DNA from: Longitalea luteola
GTDB taxonomy: Bacteria; Bacteroidota; Bacteroidia; Chitinophagales; Chitinophagaceae
Assembly: GCF_017356035.1 (NCBI RefSeq)
Contig: NZ_JAFIQX010000015.1
Coordinates: 92,353 to 156,352 of the forward strand
Direction: 5' to 3'
DNA: 64,000 nt
The stretch's first letter is position 1, and every line of letters begins with the position of its first letter. Position numbers and translations under genes: made by a program. The notes under the pieces were generated by a model that was not told the DNA's origin, made no database searches, and worked only from the letters and a program-made list of their open reading frames with translations. Below are positions 9,951 through 19,008 of this stretch, piece after piece.

Positions 9951-10841
9951 TTATGGTGTTATCGTTAATGTAATTTCTTTCACTACGCGTTCTACATTTT
10001 CGTAAGAGGCATTGGTAGCTTCAAATACCGCCTTGTAAGTGCCGGGCTTGGTATACACGCCCGTAGCTACATATTTGTTCAAATTAACAGTTATATTTTT
10101 AATGGGTATCCCCCTGTCGGGCGTAACGGCCGTCGGGTTGAAACTTTTGGTTATTATCCAGTCGTCGTCGAGGGCATCGGCGGTGCCCCGCATCAACAGT
10201 TGGGCAGTGGTAATGGACCATACAGCGGCGGGGTTTTTGAAATCGACTGCTTTCCAGCCGGCAGTTGACATAGTGGCCATTGAGGTAACGGTTCCATCGG
10301 CGGCCTGGTTATCGGCATTGAAAGTGCGCACCACCCAGCGGTTCTGGGTTTTCATGGTGTTGGTCACATAACGGAATGCCAGCGTTACCGCTTTGTTACC
10401 AGCGGTAAATTCCGACATATCCAGGGTGCCTGATGGCGTTTGATCAGCGCCTGACGACAAAACCGCCCGGTTGGTTATGTCTGTCCAGGTAGCTTTTTTA
10501 ACGTTGGTGGTGTCATAAATTCCATTGAAATCATTTGATACCAGCACCGATAAATTATTCTCAACAGTACCAAACTGCTGAAAGGTATTGAATTTGATCA
10601 GCAGTTTGTTCCCTGTTGTGAACAGGCGGTCTTTATATTCATACACACGGCCGGGTGTGCCGGGCCAGAACACGATGTTCTGGGGAGTACCGGCAAACTC
10701 AAAGATTATGGTATCGCCTACTTTATAAGTGTCGGAAGCGGTATATACGTCAAAGGCGGGCGCCTCCACACCATCTCTTTTTGTACAGGACAAAATTGCT
10801 AGGCACAGCATAATAGGTATAATATATCTGGTTGTAAGCAT
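9951..10841 (-). CDS. DUF5017-type surface lipoprotein (SUS locus)
   Basis: This protein of 296 residues has a lipoprotein signal ending in LAILSC, with Cys19 as the lipidation site. The mature N-terminus (FDVYTASDTYKVGDTIIFEF) and the following NIVFWPGTPGRVYEYKDR are typical of DUF5017 proteins found beside SusD in Bacteroidetes. The domain is beta-sandwich-like. The C-terminal part (GIPIKNITVNLNKYV to EITLTITP) looks like a second Ig-type domain. It lies 19 bases after susD, in the position where SusE/SusF-like surface glycan-binding proteins sit. Binding of the locus glycan on the outer membrane is likely but not shown. Confidence 0.88.
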   Translation of the reverse strand: MLTTRYIIPIMLCLAILSCTKRDGVEAPAFDVYTASDTYKVGDTIIFEFAGTPQNIVFWPGTPGRVYEYKDRLFTTGNKLLIKFNTFQQFGTVENNLSVLVSNDFNGIYDTTNVKKATWTDITNRAVLSSGADQTPSGTLDMSEFTAGNKAVTLAFRYVTNTMKTQNRWVVRTFNADNQAADGTVTSMATMSTAGWKAVDFKNPAAVWSITTAQLLMRGTADALDDDWIITKSFNPTAVTPDRGIPIKNITVNLNKYVATGVYTKPGTYKAVFEATNASYENVERVVKEITLTITP

Positions 10842-10860
10842 GGCTTAAGATTAAAGGTTA

Positions 10861-12459
10861 TTACCATCCGGGATTTTGTGAGATGTAAGGATTCACAGAA
10901 ATTTCACTGTTCGGAATGGGAAACAATACGCTTCTGGCAGTCACCCGGCCTGCCTGGGCAATGGCAGGGCCCGACAAGCTCGATGGCATGGTGGCCTGGT
11001 AGTCGGCCACCAGTTGCTGCATCGTGGTAACGTACATCCCCCATCGAACAAGATCATGTTTACGAAGGCCTTCAAAAGCCAGCTCACGGTATCTTTCATT
11101 TTTTATTGCTTCCAGGAAATCTACTTCCGACAATCCCGCTGGCAGATCAGCATATGCATCCGGTGCGCCCACGGGTTTCTGATAAGCCCGCCGGCGTACC
11201 ATATTCACCGCCTCATAAGCCGCGGCGGTAGGTCCGTTCAGGTGGTTCTCCGCTTCTGCAAACATCAAAAGCACATCTGAATACCGCAGCATCGGGAAAT
11301 TGATCGGGGTATAATCCTGGCTTTTGGGTTTGAATAATTCATATTCTCTTCTCCATTTACCGGCGCTTCTTTCATACAGTTGGGTGGCCGTCCAGTTGGT
11401 TCTGGTTACCGGCGCAGCGGTGCCTGTTCCGTTGGCCACAAAACGATAAGGCGCAATGGTCCAGTCACGGCGTACATCACCGCTGTCATAGGCCCTATAC
11501 AGTTTCGCTGTGGCGTGCACGTGGTCGTAGCCATACCCGGTATCAACATTCGGACATAGGACTCCCATCCAGGAACCCAGGAAACCGCCTTCGCGGATCT
11601 GCTCCAGGTTGTTGCCATAGTATTCTACTTCCCACAAACATTCTTTGATATCATACTTATCCTGCGCATGATTGATGAAGATCTGCTGAAAGCTGTTGTT
11701 CAACGCATGTTCGTTCGATTGCATCACTTTGGCCGCATAAGTACGTGCATCCTGGTATTTCGACGCATCATTCAAAGGATGACCTGCCATAGTGAGATAC
11801 ACCCTCGCTAAAATTCCCTGTACCGCTGTTTTACTGATGCGGCCGTTGTAGCCATAGCTGGAAATATCCTTCACCAGCCCTTCCGCCTCCAGCATATCCT
11901 GGATGATCTGTGCATAAACCTCTTCAATGGGTGAACGCGGTAATGGCGGTTCTGTCGGCGATTCCATGGGCTTCGTACGCAAGGGTACAGCGCCAAAATT
12001 ATCAACGAGCACAAAATAATAGAACCCCCGTAGGAACAGGGCCTGCCCTTTCACTTCGTTGCGGGCAGAATCACTTACTTCTGCTTTATCCAGATTAGCC
12101 AGTAACATGTTGGCACGTTCTATACCGGCGTACAGGGCTTCCCAGCACCTGTTCAATTCGAGCATGGAAGCGTCGATGGTATTCGACATATAACCAGTTG
12201 TTTGTCCTTTCAGAAAGAATTCATCACTGAAAGCCAGGTACCCATACAGGGCAGAACCATATACGCGGCGATCGCCAAGCCGGTCGTACACCGCCGACAA
12301 CGCCCTGTCAAGATCCCTTTGTGTTTTATAATAATTTTCCGGCGTAACGGAATCCGTTGGTTTGGTATCGAGGAATTTTTTGCAACTGTTCAACCCCGCT
12401 ACCATAAACATCACTACAACGAGCCAGGTTAAATAATTTTTTACGTTTCCTTTTTGCAT
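10861..12459 (-). CDS. susD: SusD/RagB family outer-membrane glycan-binding lipoprotein
   Basis: This protein of 532 residues has a lipoprotein signal ending VAGLNSC (Cys26), followed by KKFLDTKPTDSVTPENYY, the characteristic SusD N-terminus. Helical TPR-like segments follow (LFLRGFYYFVLVDNFGAVPL near residue 140). The C-terminal RagB/SusD domain includes YSDVLLMFAEAEN, ERYRELAFEGLRKHDLVRW and the ending LFPIPNSEISVNPYISQNPGW. SusD forms the lid of the SusC transporter and binds oligosaccharide at the cell surface. It lies 19 bases downstream of susC and 19 bases upstream of the DUF5017 gene. Family assignment is firm, substrate unknown. Confidence 0.96.
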   Translation of the reverse strand: MQKGNVKNYLTWLVVVMFMVAGLNSCKKFLDTKPTDSVTPENYYKTQRDLDRALSAVYDRLGDRRVYGSALYGYLAFSDEFFLKGQTTGYMSNTIDASMLELNRCWEALYAGIERANMLLANLDKAEVSDSARNEVKGQALFLRGFYYFVLVDNFGAVPLRTKPMESPTEPPLPRSPIEEVYAQIIQDMLEAEGLVKDISSYGYNGRISKTAVQGILARVYLTMAGHPLNDASKYQDARTYAAKVMQSNEHALNNSFQQIFINHAQDKYDIKECLWEVEYYGNNLEQIREGGFLGSWMGVLCPNVDTGYGYDHVHATAKLYRAYDSGDVRRDWTIAPYRFVANGTGTAAPVTRTNWTATQLYERSAGKWRREYELFKPKSQDYTPINFPMLRYSDVLLMFAEAENHLNGPTAAAYEAVNMVRRRAYQKPVGAPDAYADLPAGLSEVDFLEAIKNERYRELAFEGLRKHDLVRWGMYVTTMQQLVADYQATMPSSLSGPAIAQAGRVTARSVLFPIPNSEISVNPYISQNPGW

Positions 12460-12478
12460 GTACGAGCAAGTTTAATCG

Positions 12479-15400
12479 TTAGAAGGTTACATTTAATCCC
12501 AAAGTAAGCGTTCTGGCTTTTGGATAAGCCGACCAGTCGAAACCAGGCGTTAGCGCGCTGTGCCTTACCGATACTTCCGGATCAACACCCGAGTAGTTCG
12601 TCCAGGTAACGAGGTTCTGCGCAGCCGCATACAGCCTTATACTTTTCATCTTCAATTTCTTCAGGGTTGCTGCCGGCAGATTGTAGCCCAGCGCCACGGT
12701 CTTGAGGCGGAGGAATGAGCCGTCCTCAATGATGCGCGTTGAATATACGTTCGGACTGGTAACACCTGCGGCCGGCATAATGGTATTGGTGTTTTCAGGC
12801 GTCCACCGGTTCTCGAAAGATTTGAACATGTTCAGGAAGGGCCTGGCTTCTGCCCCTTCGAATACAATGCGGTTGGCATTCAACACATCATTGCCATACG
12901 ACCACTGAAAGAAAATGTTCAGGTCGATATTACCATAGCGGAAATTGTTCGAAAAGCCACCGATATGCACGGGAATGGGATTACCGATGTACGTTTGATC
13001 ATTCGCATCTACCACTCCGTCGTTATTGACGTCCTGGTATTTGATGTAACCAGGTTTTATCAGGGAACGGTCGAGCCCGTTGTTCGGCACATCATCGCGC
13101 AATACATAAGTTCCGTTGGGCAACAGGTTGAAATCTTCATACTGGTACAGGCCATCGAACAGGTATCCCATGAACAGCGCTACCGGCATGCCGGGCCTGG
13201 CCAGGTAGGGCAAGGAGGTATTGAAGTTATCGTTCCAGATCACGCGGGTGGTAAGACTGGGTTGATCGTAATTCAATTCGAGTATCTTGTTGCGATTGAA
13301 GGCAATATTGAAGTTGGTGCTCCAGGTAAATTTCTTATTATCGATATTCACCGTATTTAAAGTGAACTCTACACCGCGGTTACTTACCTTACCAATGTTC
13401 TTGAATCCGGTCAAATACCCGGTTGAAGAAGGCAGCGAAGCATTCAGCAGCAGGTCGCTGGTCACCTTATAATAGTAATCGGCCGTAAAACTGATGCGGT
13501 TATTCAGTAATCCTACATCGAGGCCGATATCTGTTTGGGCCGTACGCTCCCATTTCAATTCCTTGTTACCCACTTCTACGGGAGCAGAGCCTGGGATATG
13601 GGTGTTATTAAAATAATAGCCGGGCGTTGTGTTGCCGCTTCCGTTGGTGAACCCGGTTTGTCGCAATACACTCAGGTAGGCAAAATCCGATACCCGGTTG
13701 TTGCCGGTAACCCCGTAGCTTGCGCGCAGTTTGGCTTCCGAGATCACCGGAATGCCTTTCATAAAATTTTCTTCATGGATGCGCCACGCTACAGAACCGG
13801 AAGGGAAATAACTCCATTTATTGCCGGAGGCGAATTTCGACGAACCGTCGGCACGGAAAGAAGCAGTGATCAGGTATTTTGAAAACAGCGTATACATGGC
13901 GCGCCCCAGAAACGAGGCCACTGCGGCTTCTGATTCAGAGGATGTGTTCACAACTGGAATTCCTTCGTCGAGCCCACTGATGCCTAAAAATTCGTTGGGC
14001 ACCAGGTTGGCAGTATAGCCATCGATAACTGTTTTTGTTTTCTGCAGGGTAAAACCACCTACTACATTCAACAGGTGGTTCTTATTGAAACGGCGGTTCC
14101 AGGTAAGTGTGTTTTCATTCAGCCAGCTGCTTACGGTATTGTTATTTACAGAACCATTGATGCCGTTGGTGCGGCCATATACGGTTAGCGGGTTGCCGGC
14201 CGAGGTTTTCGAATTATTGAAGATCTCGCGGCGTACATCGTTTCGGGTAATTCCCCCTGTTACACGCAGGGTAAAATTTTTCAGGAATTTATATTCGAGA
14301 TAGGCATTGCTGAACAGCGCATTGGTAAATGCCTTGTTATAGGCATTTTGCGCCTGTACAACTGGATTTACGCGCAGGTCCACCGAAGAAGTGATATTGG
14401 GATCAAATGCATCATCGGCAAATGTAAGGTCGAAAGCAGAGTCACCGGTCAACGGGCGATAGCCCCAGGCGCTGTAAAAAGCATAAGAAGAAGCATTGAT
14501 GCCATTGTCGCCGCCATTCGTAGCTATCTGGCCATTTGCCTGGAGGGATGAATAGTTAATATTAACGCCCACTTTCAGTTTTGAACTCACGGTTTGATCG
14601 AGCACTACCCTGCCCTGGGCACGCTTGAATCCGCTGTTAAGCAGAATGCCATCCTGGTCGAGCAAAGAACCGGAAATAGCATACCTGGTCTTATCGGTAC
14701 CGCCGCTGATGGAGATACTGTGGTTTTGCATGGGCGCCGTGCGGAAGATTTTATCCTGCCAGTTCACTCCTACTGCATCCCGGTACGATTCGAGCGTTTT
14801 TCCATTTTTCAGGTAGGTTGTGGCAGCCGACGTCGGATTCAACTCGAACTGGTATTTTACAAATTCATACGGGCTCATCACTTCCTGCCGGTTTATTTCT
14901 TTCTGCCACCCATACCAGCCATTATATGCGACCACCGGCGCCCCGGCCTTTCCTTTTTTGGTAGTAATGATAACAACGCCATTTGCGCCACGGGCGCCAT
15001 AAATGGCAGTGGCAGAAGCGTCTTTCAACACTTCTATAGATTCAATTTCGTCGGGATTGAACATGTTATTATTGGGATCTTCCACCGGGAAACCATCCAC
15101 CACATATAATGGTGCATTGCTTTGGGTGATAGAATTACCGCCCCTGATAACAATAGTGTTTCCCTGGCCCGGCTGGCCGTCAACAGCAGTAACCTGCACA
15201 CCTGCCACCCGGCCGCCGAGGGCATCTTCAAAAGACGCTACCGGCGCTTTTTTCATATCTGTCACTCTGACCTGGCCTATAGAACCGGTCAGGTCTTTTT
15301 TACGTACGCTACCATAACCGATGACGATCACATCATCGAGGTCTTTCAGACTTGTCTCCAGTTTTACATTGTAAATGGTGCCGGTAGTATTCAATCGCAG

Positions 15401-15694
15401 CTGCTTCGGCGTAAAGCCAACGGAGGAAAAAATAAGTACTACCCCTGTAGTACTGCTAAGAGAAATACTGTAGTAACCTTCTTCATTAGTGGTGGCAGTG
15501 ATCGTCTTTCCTTTTACCGTAACTGTGACCCCTTCGAGCGGTTCATTGTTCAGATCGGTGACTTTACCGGTAATTACTTTGGCTGGAGCAACATTACTGC
15601 TGGCGGGAGGTGCATTTTGAGCAGTTGCAGCAGTAGTTAATAGTTGAAAAGCAGTTACAATCGTAAGGGCAATCGCAGGCAATGTTTTTTTCAT
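12479..15694 (-). CDS. susC: SusC/RagA TonB-dependent outer-membrane transporter
   Basis: A start at 15694 gives 1071 residues and a good signal peptide (MKKTLPAIALTIVTAFQ to ATAQ). The same frame extends 37 codons further upstream, but that extension carries no signal peptide. After it come a carboxypeptidase-regulatory-like domain (VITGKVTDLNNEPLEGVTV), the SusC-specific segment DVIVIGYGSVRKKDLTGS, a plug domain (NTIVIRGGNSITQSNAPLYV, YVVDGFPVEDPNN) and a 22-strand-type barrel ending in LTLGLNVTF. It imports oligosaccharides across the outer membrane with TonB energy. It heads the minus-strand operon and is divergent from the LacI regulator, with a candidate promoter and paired dyads in between. 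Confidence 0.96.
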   Translation of the reverse strand: MKKTLPAIALTIVTAFQLLTTAATAQNAPPASSNVAPAKVITGKVTDLNNEPLEGVTVTVKGKTITATTNEEGYYSISLSSTTGVVLIFSSVGFTPKQLRLNTTGTIYNVKLETSLKDLDDVIVIGYGSVRKKDLTGSIGQVRVTDMKKAPVASFEDALGGRVAGVQVTAVDGQPGQGNTIVIRGGNSITQSNAPLYVVDGFPVEDPNNNMFNPDEIESIEVLKDASATAIYGARGANGVVIITTKKGKAGAPVVAYNGWYGWQKEINRQEVMSPYEFVKYQFELNPTSAATTYLKNGKTLESYRDAVGVNWQDKIFRTAPMQNHSISISGGTDKTRYAISGSLLDQDGILLNSGFKRAQGRVVLDQTVSSKLKVGVNINYSSLQANGQIATNGGDNGINASSYAFYSAWGYRPLTGDSAFDLTFADDAFDPNITSSVDLRVNPVVQAQNAYNKAFTNALFSNAYLEYKFLKNFTLRVTGGITRNDVRREIFNNSKTSAGNPLTVYGRTNGINGSVNNNTVSSWLNENTLTWNRRFNKNHLLNVVGGFTLQKTKTVIDGYTANLVPNEFLGISGLDEGIPVVNTSSESEAAVASFLGRAMYTLFSKYLITASFRADGSSKFASGNKWSYFPSGSVAWRIHEENFMKGIPVISEAKLRASYGVTGNNRVSDFAYLSVLRQTGFTNGSGNTTPGYYFNNTHIPGSAPVEVGNKELKWERTAQTDIGLDVGLLNNRISFTADYYYKVTSDLLLNASLPSSTGYLTGFKNIGKVSNRGVEFTLNTVNIDNKKFTWSTNFNIAFNRNKILELNYDQPSLTTRVIWNDNFNTSLPYLARPGMPVALFMGYLFDGLYQYEDFNLLPNGTYVLRDDVPNNGLDRSLIKPGYIKYQDVNNDGVVDANDQTYIGNPIPVHIGGFSNNFRYGNIDLNIFFQWSYGNDVLNANRIVFEGAEARPFLNMFKSFENRWTPENTNTIMPAAGVTSPNVYSTRIIEDGSFLRLKTVALGYNLPAATLKKLKMKSIRLYAAAQNLVTWTNYSGVDPEVSVRHSALTPGFDWSAYPKARTLTLGLNVTF

Positions 15695-15711
15695 ACGGCA
15701 ATGTTCTATAA

Positions 15712-15742
15712 CAAAAATGCCAAATACATTCAGCAGAACAAA
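15712..15742 (-). promoter_or_regulatory. Candidate susC promoter (TTTG-N19-CATTTTTG)
   Basis: Read on the minus strand, TTTG (15742-15739) is followed after 19 bases by CATTTTTG (15719-15712). This matches the Bacteroidetes -33/-7 pattern TTTG/TAnnTTTG with one mismatch in the -7 box. It lies 18 bases upstream of the susC ATG at 15694. Assignment is by consensus only. Confidence 0.5.
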
Positions 15743-15765
15743 AAAAGTTGCAATTAATTTATTGT

Positions 15766-15796
15766 GGGAACATTCCCATTTTACGGGAACATTCCC
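15766..15796. promoter_or_regulatory. Two tandem dyads, candidate LacI-family operators
   Basis: The 12-mer GGGAACATTCCC occurs twice, at 15766-15777 and 15785-15796, 19 bp apart. Each is a dyad GGGAA-N2-TTCCC, and ATs follow each. The pair is flanked by CAATTAATTT on both sides (15751-15760 and 15803-15812). It sits between divergent lacI and susC and upstream of the candidate susC -33 box, so the local LacI protein is the obvious candidate ligand. Binding is inferred. Confidence 0.65.
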
Positions 15797-15869
15797 ATCT
15801 TTCAATTAATTTGTTTTCTTTGTTGTTCATTTACACTTGTTTTTTATTCCAGAACAATAGCAGCCATAT

Positions 15870-16883
15870 ATGAAACGTCACCAGGTAACGATTGTGGATA
15901 TTGCGCACAAGTTGAATCTTTCCAAATCGACTGTTTCCCGGGTATTGACCGGACATCCCAGCGTAAGCGAAAAAACCCGCCAGGCCGTACTGGAACTTGC
16001 CGGGAAAATGGATTACCAGCGCAATATGCTTTCCATCAGTTTACTCAATAAAAAAAGCAACACCATCGGCATCATTGTTCCCGAATTCATGAGCTCTTAT
16101 TTCCCGCAGGTGATCATCGGCGCCCAGGAAATTGCCGCACAGGAAGGGTATAACACCATTATTTGTCATAGTAACGAGCATTACGAAACAGAGGTGGCCA
16201 ACACCAAATTGATGCTGGCCAACCAGGTAGATGGCGTGCTGGTGTCCCTCACCAAGGAAACCAGGAATTTCGATCACCTGAAAGTATTCGAGCGCAAAGG
16301 GGTTCCCATTGTTTTTTTCAACCGCGTGTGTGAAGATATGAGTGTGCCTAAAGTGGTGGTAGATGATTACGAAGGCGCCTTTCGCGCCGTAGAGCATTTG
16401 ATCAAGCGAAAGAAAAAGCGCATCGCTCATCTCGCCGGTCCCGACTCGCTGTCCATCAGCGTTAAACGCTTGCGTGGTTATCGCGACGCCCTGAAAAAGT
16501 ACGAGATCCCGATCGATGAAGAGCTCATCATACCCTATGATCTTACGCTTGCCAAAGTGAAAATTTATGTAAACCATCTGCTGCAGCTGGATAATCCACC
16601 GGATGCTATTTTTGCCATCAATGACCCTACTGCCATCGAGGCGCTGCGGATCATTCGCAAAAAAGGATTACGGGTACCGGAGGATATCGCCGTCGTGGGT
16701 TTCAGCAATGATTATGTGTCCGAATTGATCGATCCGCCCCTTACTACCGTATCGCAGCCAGTAAAGGAGATCGGCAGTACTGCTGCCCGGCTGCTGATCG
16801 ATCAGATCAACCGGGATATTTCAGAGTGGAAATCGATCATCCGGGTCTTAAAAACGGAGCTGATCGTACGCAAATCGAGTTAA
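15870..16883 (+). CDS. LacI-family transcriptional regulator
   Basis: This protein of 337 residues begins with the LacI helix-turn-helix (VTIVDIAHKLNLSKSTVSRVL, with hinge SVSEKTRQAVLELAGKMDYQ). The periplasmic-binding-protein-like effector domain follows (NTIGIIVPEFMSSYFPQVI near residue 65, GVPIVFFNRV, VVVDDYEGAFRAVEHLI, AIFAINDPTAIEAL near 240). The ending with TELIVRKSS is usual for the family. It is transcribed away from susC across a 175-bp gap holding two tandem dyads. It likely controls the SUS locus in response to a sugar or its metabolite. Whether it represses or activates cannot be told; the dyads lie upstream of the susC -33 box, which would fit activation. Confidence 0.95.
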   Translation: MKRHQVTIVDIAHKLNLSKSTVSRVLTGHPSVSEKTRQAVLELAGKMDYQRNMLSISLLNKKSNTIGIIVPEFMSSYFPQVIIGAQEIAAQEGYNTIICHSNEHYETEVANTKLMLANQVDGVLVSLTKETRNFDHLKVFERKGVPIVFFNRVCEDMSVPKVVVDDYEGAFRAVEHLIKRKKKRIAHLAGPDSLSISVKRLRGYRDALKKYEIPIDEELIIPYDLTLAKVKIYVNHLLQLDNPPDAIFAINDPTAIEALRIIRKKGLRVPEDIAVVGFSNDYVSELIDPPLTTVSQPVKEIGSTAARLLIDQINRDISEWKSIIRVLKTELIVRKSS

Positions 16884-16969
16884 GCTGGCAAATTGGCTTA
16901 CACGCCTGCGCGGGGCAACCGGCTTAACTGAAAAAAACCGATAACTTAACAGTAGAGTATATCGAACGG

Positions 16970-17587
16970 CTAAAGCCCGGACTTCCTAAACCCGCAAAAA
17001 ACAAAATGCTGCAGCGTATTAAAAGGCGTTAAATGCTCCTGCTCTATACAACGAATCTTACTAAACCCGGCAGAGAATACATTTTCCAATTCTTTTTCAC
17101 TATACTGCTTAATATCAAGTCCGCTGCATTTTTTAGGACCCTTTTCAGAAAAGGTGCCTACTATTAAATATTCCTTTACCCATTGCCTTGCTATGGAAAC
17201 ATATTGCTGCACCTGCTCAACGGTGGTTAAAAAATGAAAGGTGGCTCTGTCGTGCCAAACATCATATTTTTCAACCGGTGTAAATTCAGTTATATCTGCA
17301 ACCACAAATTTTACCCGTTCTGCTTTATCGCCAAGCCGCTTCCGCACTTTTTCAAGCGCCTGTTCAGAAACATCCAATAGGGTAATGTTTTGAAAGCCTT
17401 CATCAAGTAAGAAGTCGACCAGTTTACTATCCCCTGCCCCAATATCAATGATAGCAGCAGATGCCGGAATATTTAAGCTGTGGATGAAGTGTAGCGAGGG
17501 CTGCGGAACATCCTGCGTCCAACTTACTTCATTGGCCTGTTTATGCCGGTAAACATTTTCCCAATGGTCCTTTGTTTCGTCACTCAT
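16970..17587 (-). CDS. Class I SAM-dependent methyltransferase in ars operon
   Basis: This protein of 205 residues starts DHWENVYRHKQANEVSWTQ. Motif I is IIDIGAGDSKLVDFLL (about residues 45-60), the acidic end of strand 2 is ITLLDVSEQAL, and DITEFTPVEKYDVWHDRATFHFL follows. The fold is a Rossmann-type methyltransferase of the TPMT/tellurite-resistance-like branch. It lies 17 bases downstream of arsC, so it is probably co-transcribed with the arsenic genes. It lacks the Cys pairs of ArsM, so its substrate may be a different one; methylation of an arsenical, thiol or other metalloid is a guess from context. Confidence 0.85.
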   Translation of the reverse strand: MSDETKDHWENVYRHKQANEVSWTQDVPQPSLHFIHSLNIPASAAIIDIGAGDSKLVDFLLDEGFQNITLLDVSEQALEKVRKRLGDKAERVKFVVADITEFTPVEKYDVWHDRATFHFLTTVEQVQQYVSIARQWVKEYLIVGTFSEKGPKKCSGLDIKQYSEKELENVFSAGFSKIRCIEQEHLTPFNTLQHFVFCGFRKSGL

Positions 17588-17604
17588 ATATTTTTACTTG
17601 AGCG

Positions 17605-18018
17605 TTATAAGTTTTCAGCCACAAAGTTCTGGCAATACTCCCTGATCATACCTCTTACATCCCGGAACGCCTGCAGGATCTGTTCTTCTGTTCCTGTTGC
17701 CTTTGCCGGATCAGGAAAATTGTAATGAAGCTTTATTGCATTTGAAGGATAATACGGGCATCTTTCTTTGGCATTGTCGCAGACAGTGATCACATAATCA
17801 AAATCGATATCCTTGTACTCATTTACATGGTTCGATGTGTGATGAGATATATCAATTCCATCTTCTTTCATTATTTGAATGGCTCTTGGGTTTACACCGT
17901 GCGTTTCAATTCCTGCACTGTATACTTCTGCTTTATCCTTTGCAAAGAACTTCAGATACCCTTCTGCTATCTGGCTCCGGCAACTGTTTCCGGTACATAA
18001 AATTAAGATCCGTTTCAT
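17605..18018 (-). CDS. arsC: Arsenate reductase, low-molecular-weight phosphatase type
   Basis: A start at 18018 gives 137 residues beginning MKRILILCTGNSCRSQ. An upstream in-frame ATG at 18063 would add 15 residues before the conserved start of the family, so it is not preferred. The catalytic P-loop is CTGNSCRSQ (Cys8). Cys at VITVCDNAKERCPYYP gives the further two redox cysteines of the thioredoxin-coupled family, and DPAKATGTEEQILQAFRDVR holds the catalytic Asp. It reduces As(V) to As(III), feeding ArsM upstream in the same operon. The gap to arsM is 89 bases, and 17 bases separate it from the following methyltransferase. Confidence 0.95.
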   Translation of the reverse strand: MKRILILCTGNSCRSQIAEGYLKFFAKDKAEVYSAGIETHGVNPRAIQIMKEDGIDISHHTSNHVNEYKDIDFDYVITVCDNAKERCPYYPSNAIKLHYNFPDPAKATGTEEQILQAFRDVRGMIREYCQNFVAENL

Positions 18019-18107
18019 TGAGGGAAAATTTCCTTTTTTATAATAGTACTGCTTACCAGACATACATTACGAAGCTCTCTGTGCGGCTGTATGCGTACTG
18101 TAATTCA

Positions 18108-18953
18108 CTAATCACAGCAATCGGGACCGCAGCAGGCCTTTTTTTCCAATGGTTTTTCGGCATATACCGTTACGCTGCTGATACCTGTTCCTGATTGTTT
18201 AAAAGTAACCAGTTGTTCCGGCGAAAGATACTGCGACAGGATATCGTCGGGTATCGCAATGGGTTTATCTTTCTGAACGGTGATGTTCTCAAACCCGTTC
18301 GATGCTATCAACTCCAAATAAACCTGCTTTTGTATGGCTCCGGAAACACAACCGGCATACATTTCGGCCGCCTCTCTTATTTCCTTTGGTAAATCACCTT
18401 CCAATACAATATCTGAAATGGAGAAATGACCACCGGGTTTCAACACCCTGAAGATCTCTTTAAGCACACCATCTTTATTTGGTACCAGGTTAAGCACACA
18501 ATTACTTACTATTACATCAGCTAGATTGGAAGTAACAGGCATTTGTTCAATATCACCCTGCCTGAACTCAACGTTATGAAATCCTCTGGCTTCTGCATTC
18601 TTTCTGGCCCGCTCTATCATGGCAGGCGTAAAATCGATGCCGATCACTTTTCCGGTTTCGCCGGTCTCGTACCGCGCAATGAAGGCATCATTACCAGCGC
18701 CGCTTCCGAGGTCAATGACAACATCGCCTTTTTTGATCTTCGCAAACCGGGTGGGTAAGCCGCAGCCCAGGCCCAGGTCTGCGTCGGGATCATACCCTTC
18801 CAATTGGCTGTAATCGTCAGACATAATGTTATACACCTCTGTACTGCAACAGCCCGAACCGCAGCAGGAGCTTTGGTTTGTTTCTTTATCCTGTAAAGCA
18901 ATTTCCGAATATTTCTGCTTTACCACTTCTTTTAATTGTTCCTGGGTGTTCAT
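18108..18953 (-). CDS. arsM: Arsenite S-adenosylmethionine methyltransferase
   Basis: This protein of 281 residues has an N-terminal Cys cluster (SSCCGSGCCS, about residues 28-37), SAM motif I VIDLGSGAGNDAFIA (about 78-92), a conserved VIVSNCVLNLVPNK with a catalytic-type Cys, and a second Cys in AEMYAGCVSGAI. The C-terminus carries another Cys cluster (KKACCGPDCCD), which could hold metal or arsenic. ArsM methylates As(III) to mono-, di- and trimethylated forms. A 16-bp ArsR-type dyad lies 21 bases upstream of the start, in the arsR-arsM gap, so the gene may be repressed separately as well as through the arsR promoter. Confidence 0.95.
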   Translation of the reverse strand: MNTQEQLKEVVKQKYSEIALQDKETNQSSCCGSGCCSTEVYNIMSDDYSQLEGYDPDADLGLGCGLPTRFAKIKKGDVVIDLGSGAGNDAFIARYETGETGKVIGIDFTPAMIERARKNAEARGFHNVEFRQGDIEQMPVTSNLADVIVSNCVLNLVPNKDGVLKEIFRVLKPGGHFSISDIVLEGDLPKEIREAAEMYAGCVSGAIQKQVYLELIASNGFENITVQKDKPIAIPDDILSQYLSPEQLVTFKQSGTGISSVTVYAEKPLEKKACCGPDCCD

Positions 18954-18974
18954 TTGACAAGTTTTTATTGTTTT

Positions 18975-18990
18975 ATTGCAATATTGCGAT
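18975..18990. promoter_or_regulatory. ArsR-type operator between arsR and arsM
   Basis: ATTGCAATATTGCGAT is an imperfect 16-bp dyad, matching 14 of 16 positions with the dyad at 19343-19358 upstream of arsR. It lies in the 55-bp gap before arsM. Repressor identity is inferred from position. Confidence 0.65.
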
Positions 18991-19008
18991 TAATGGGACC
19001 AAAAAAAT

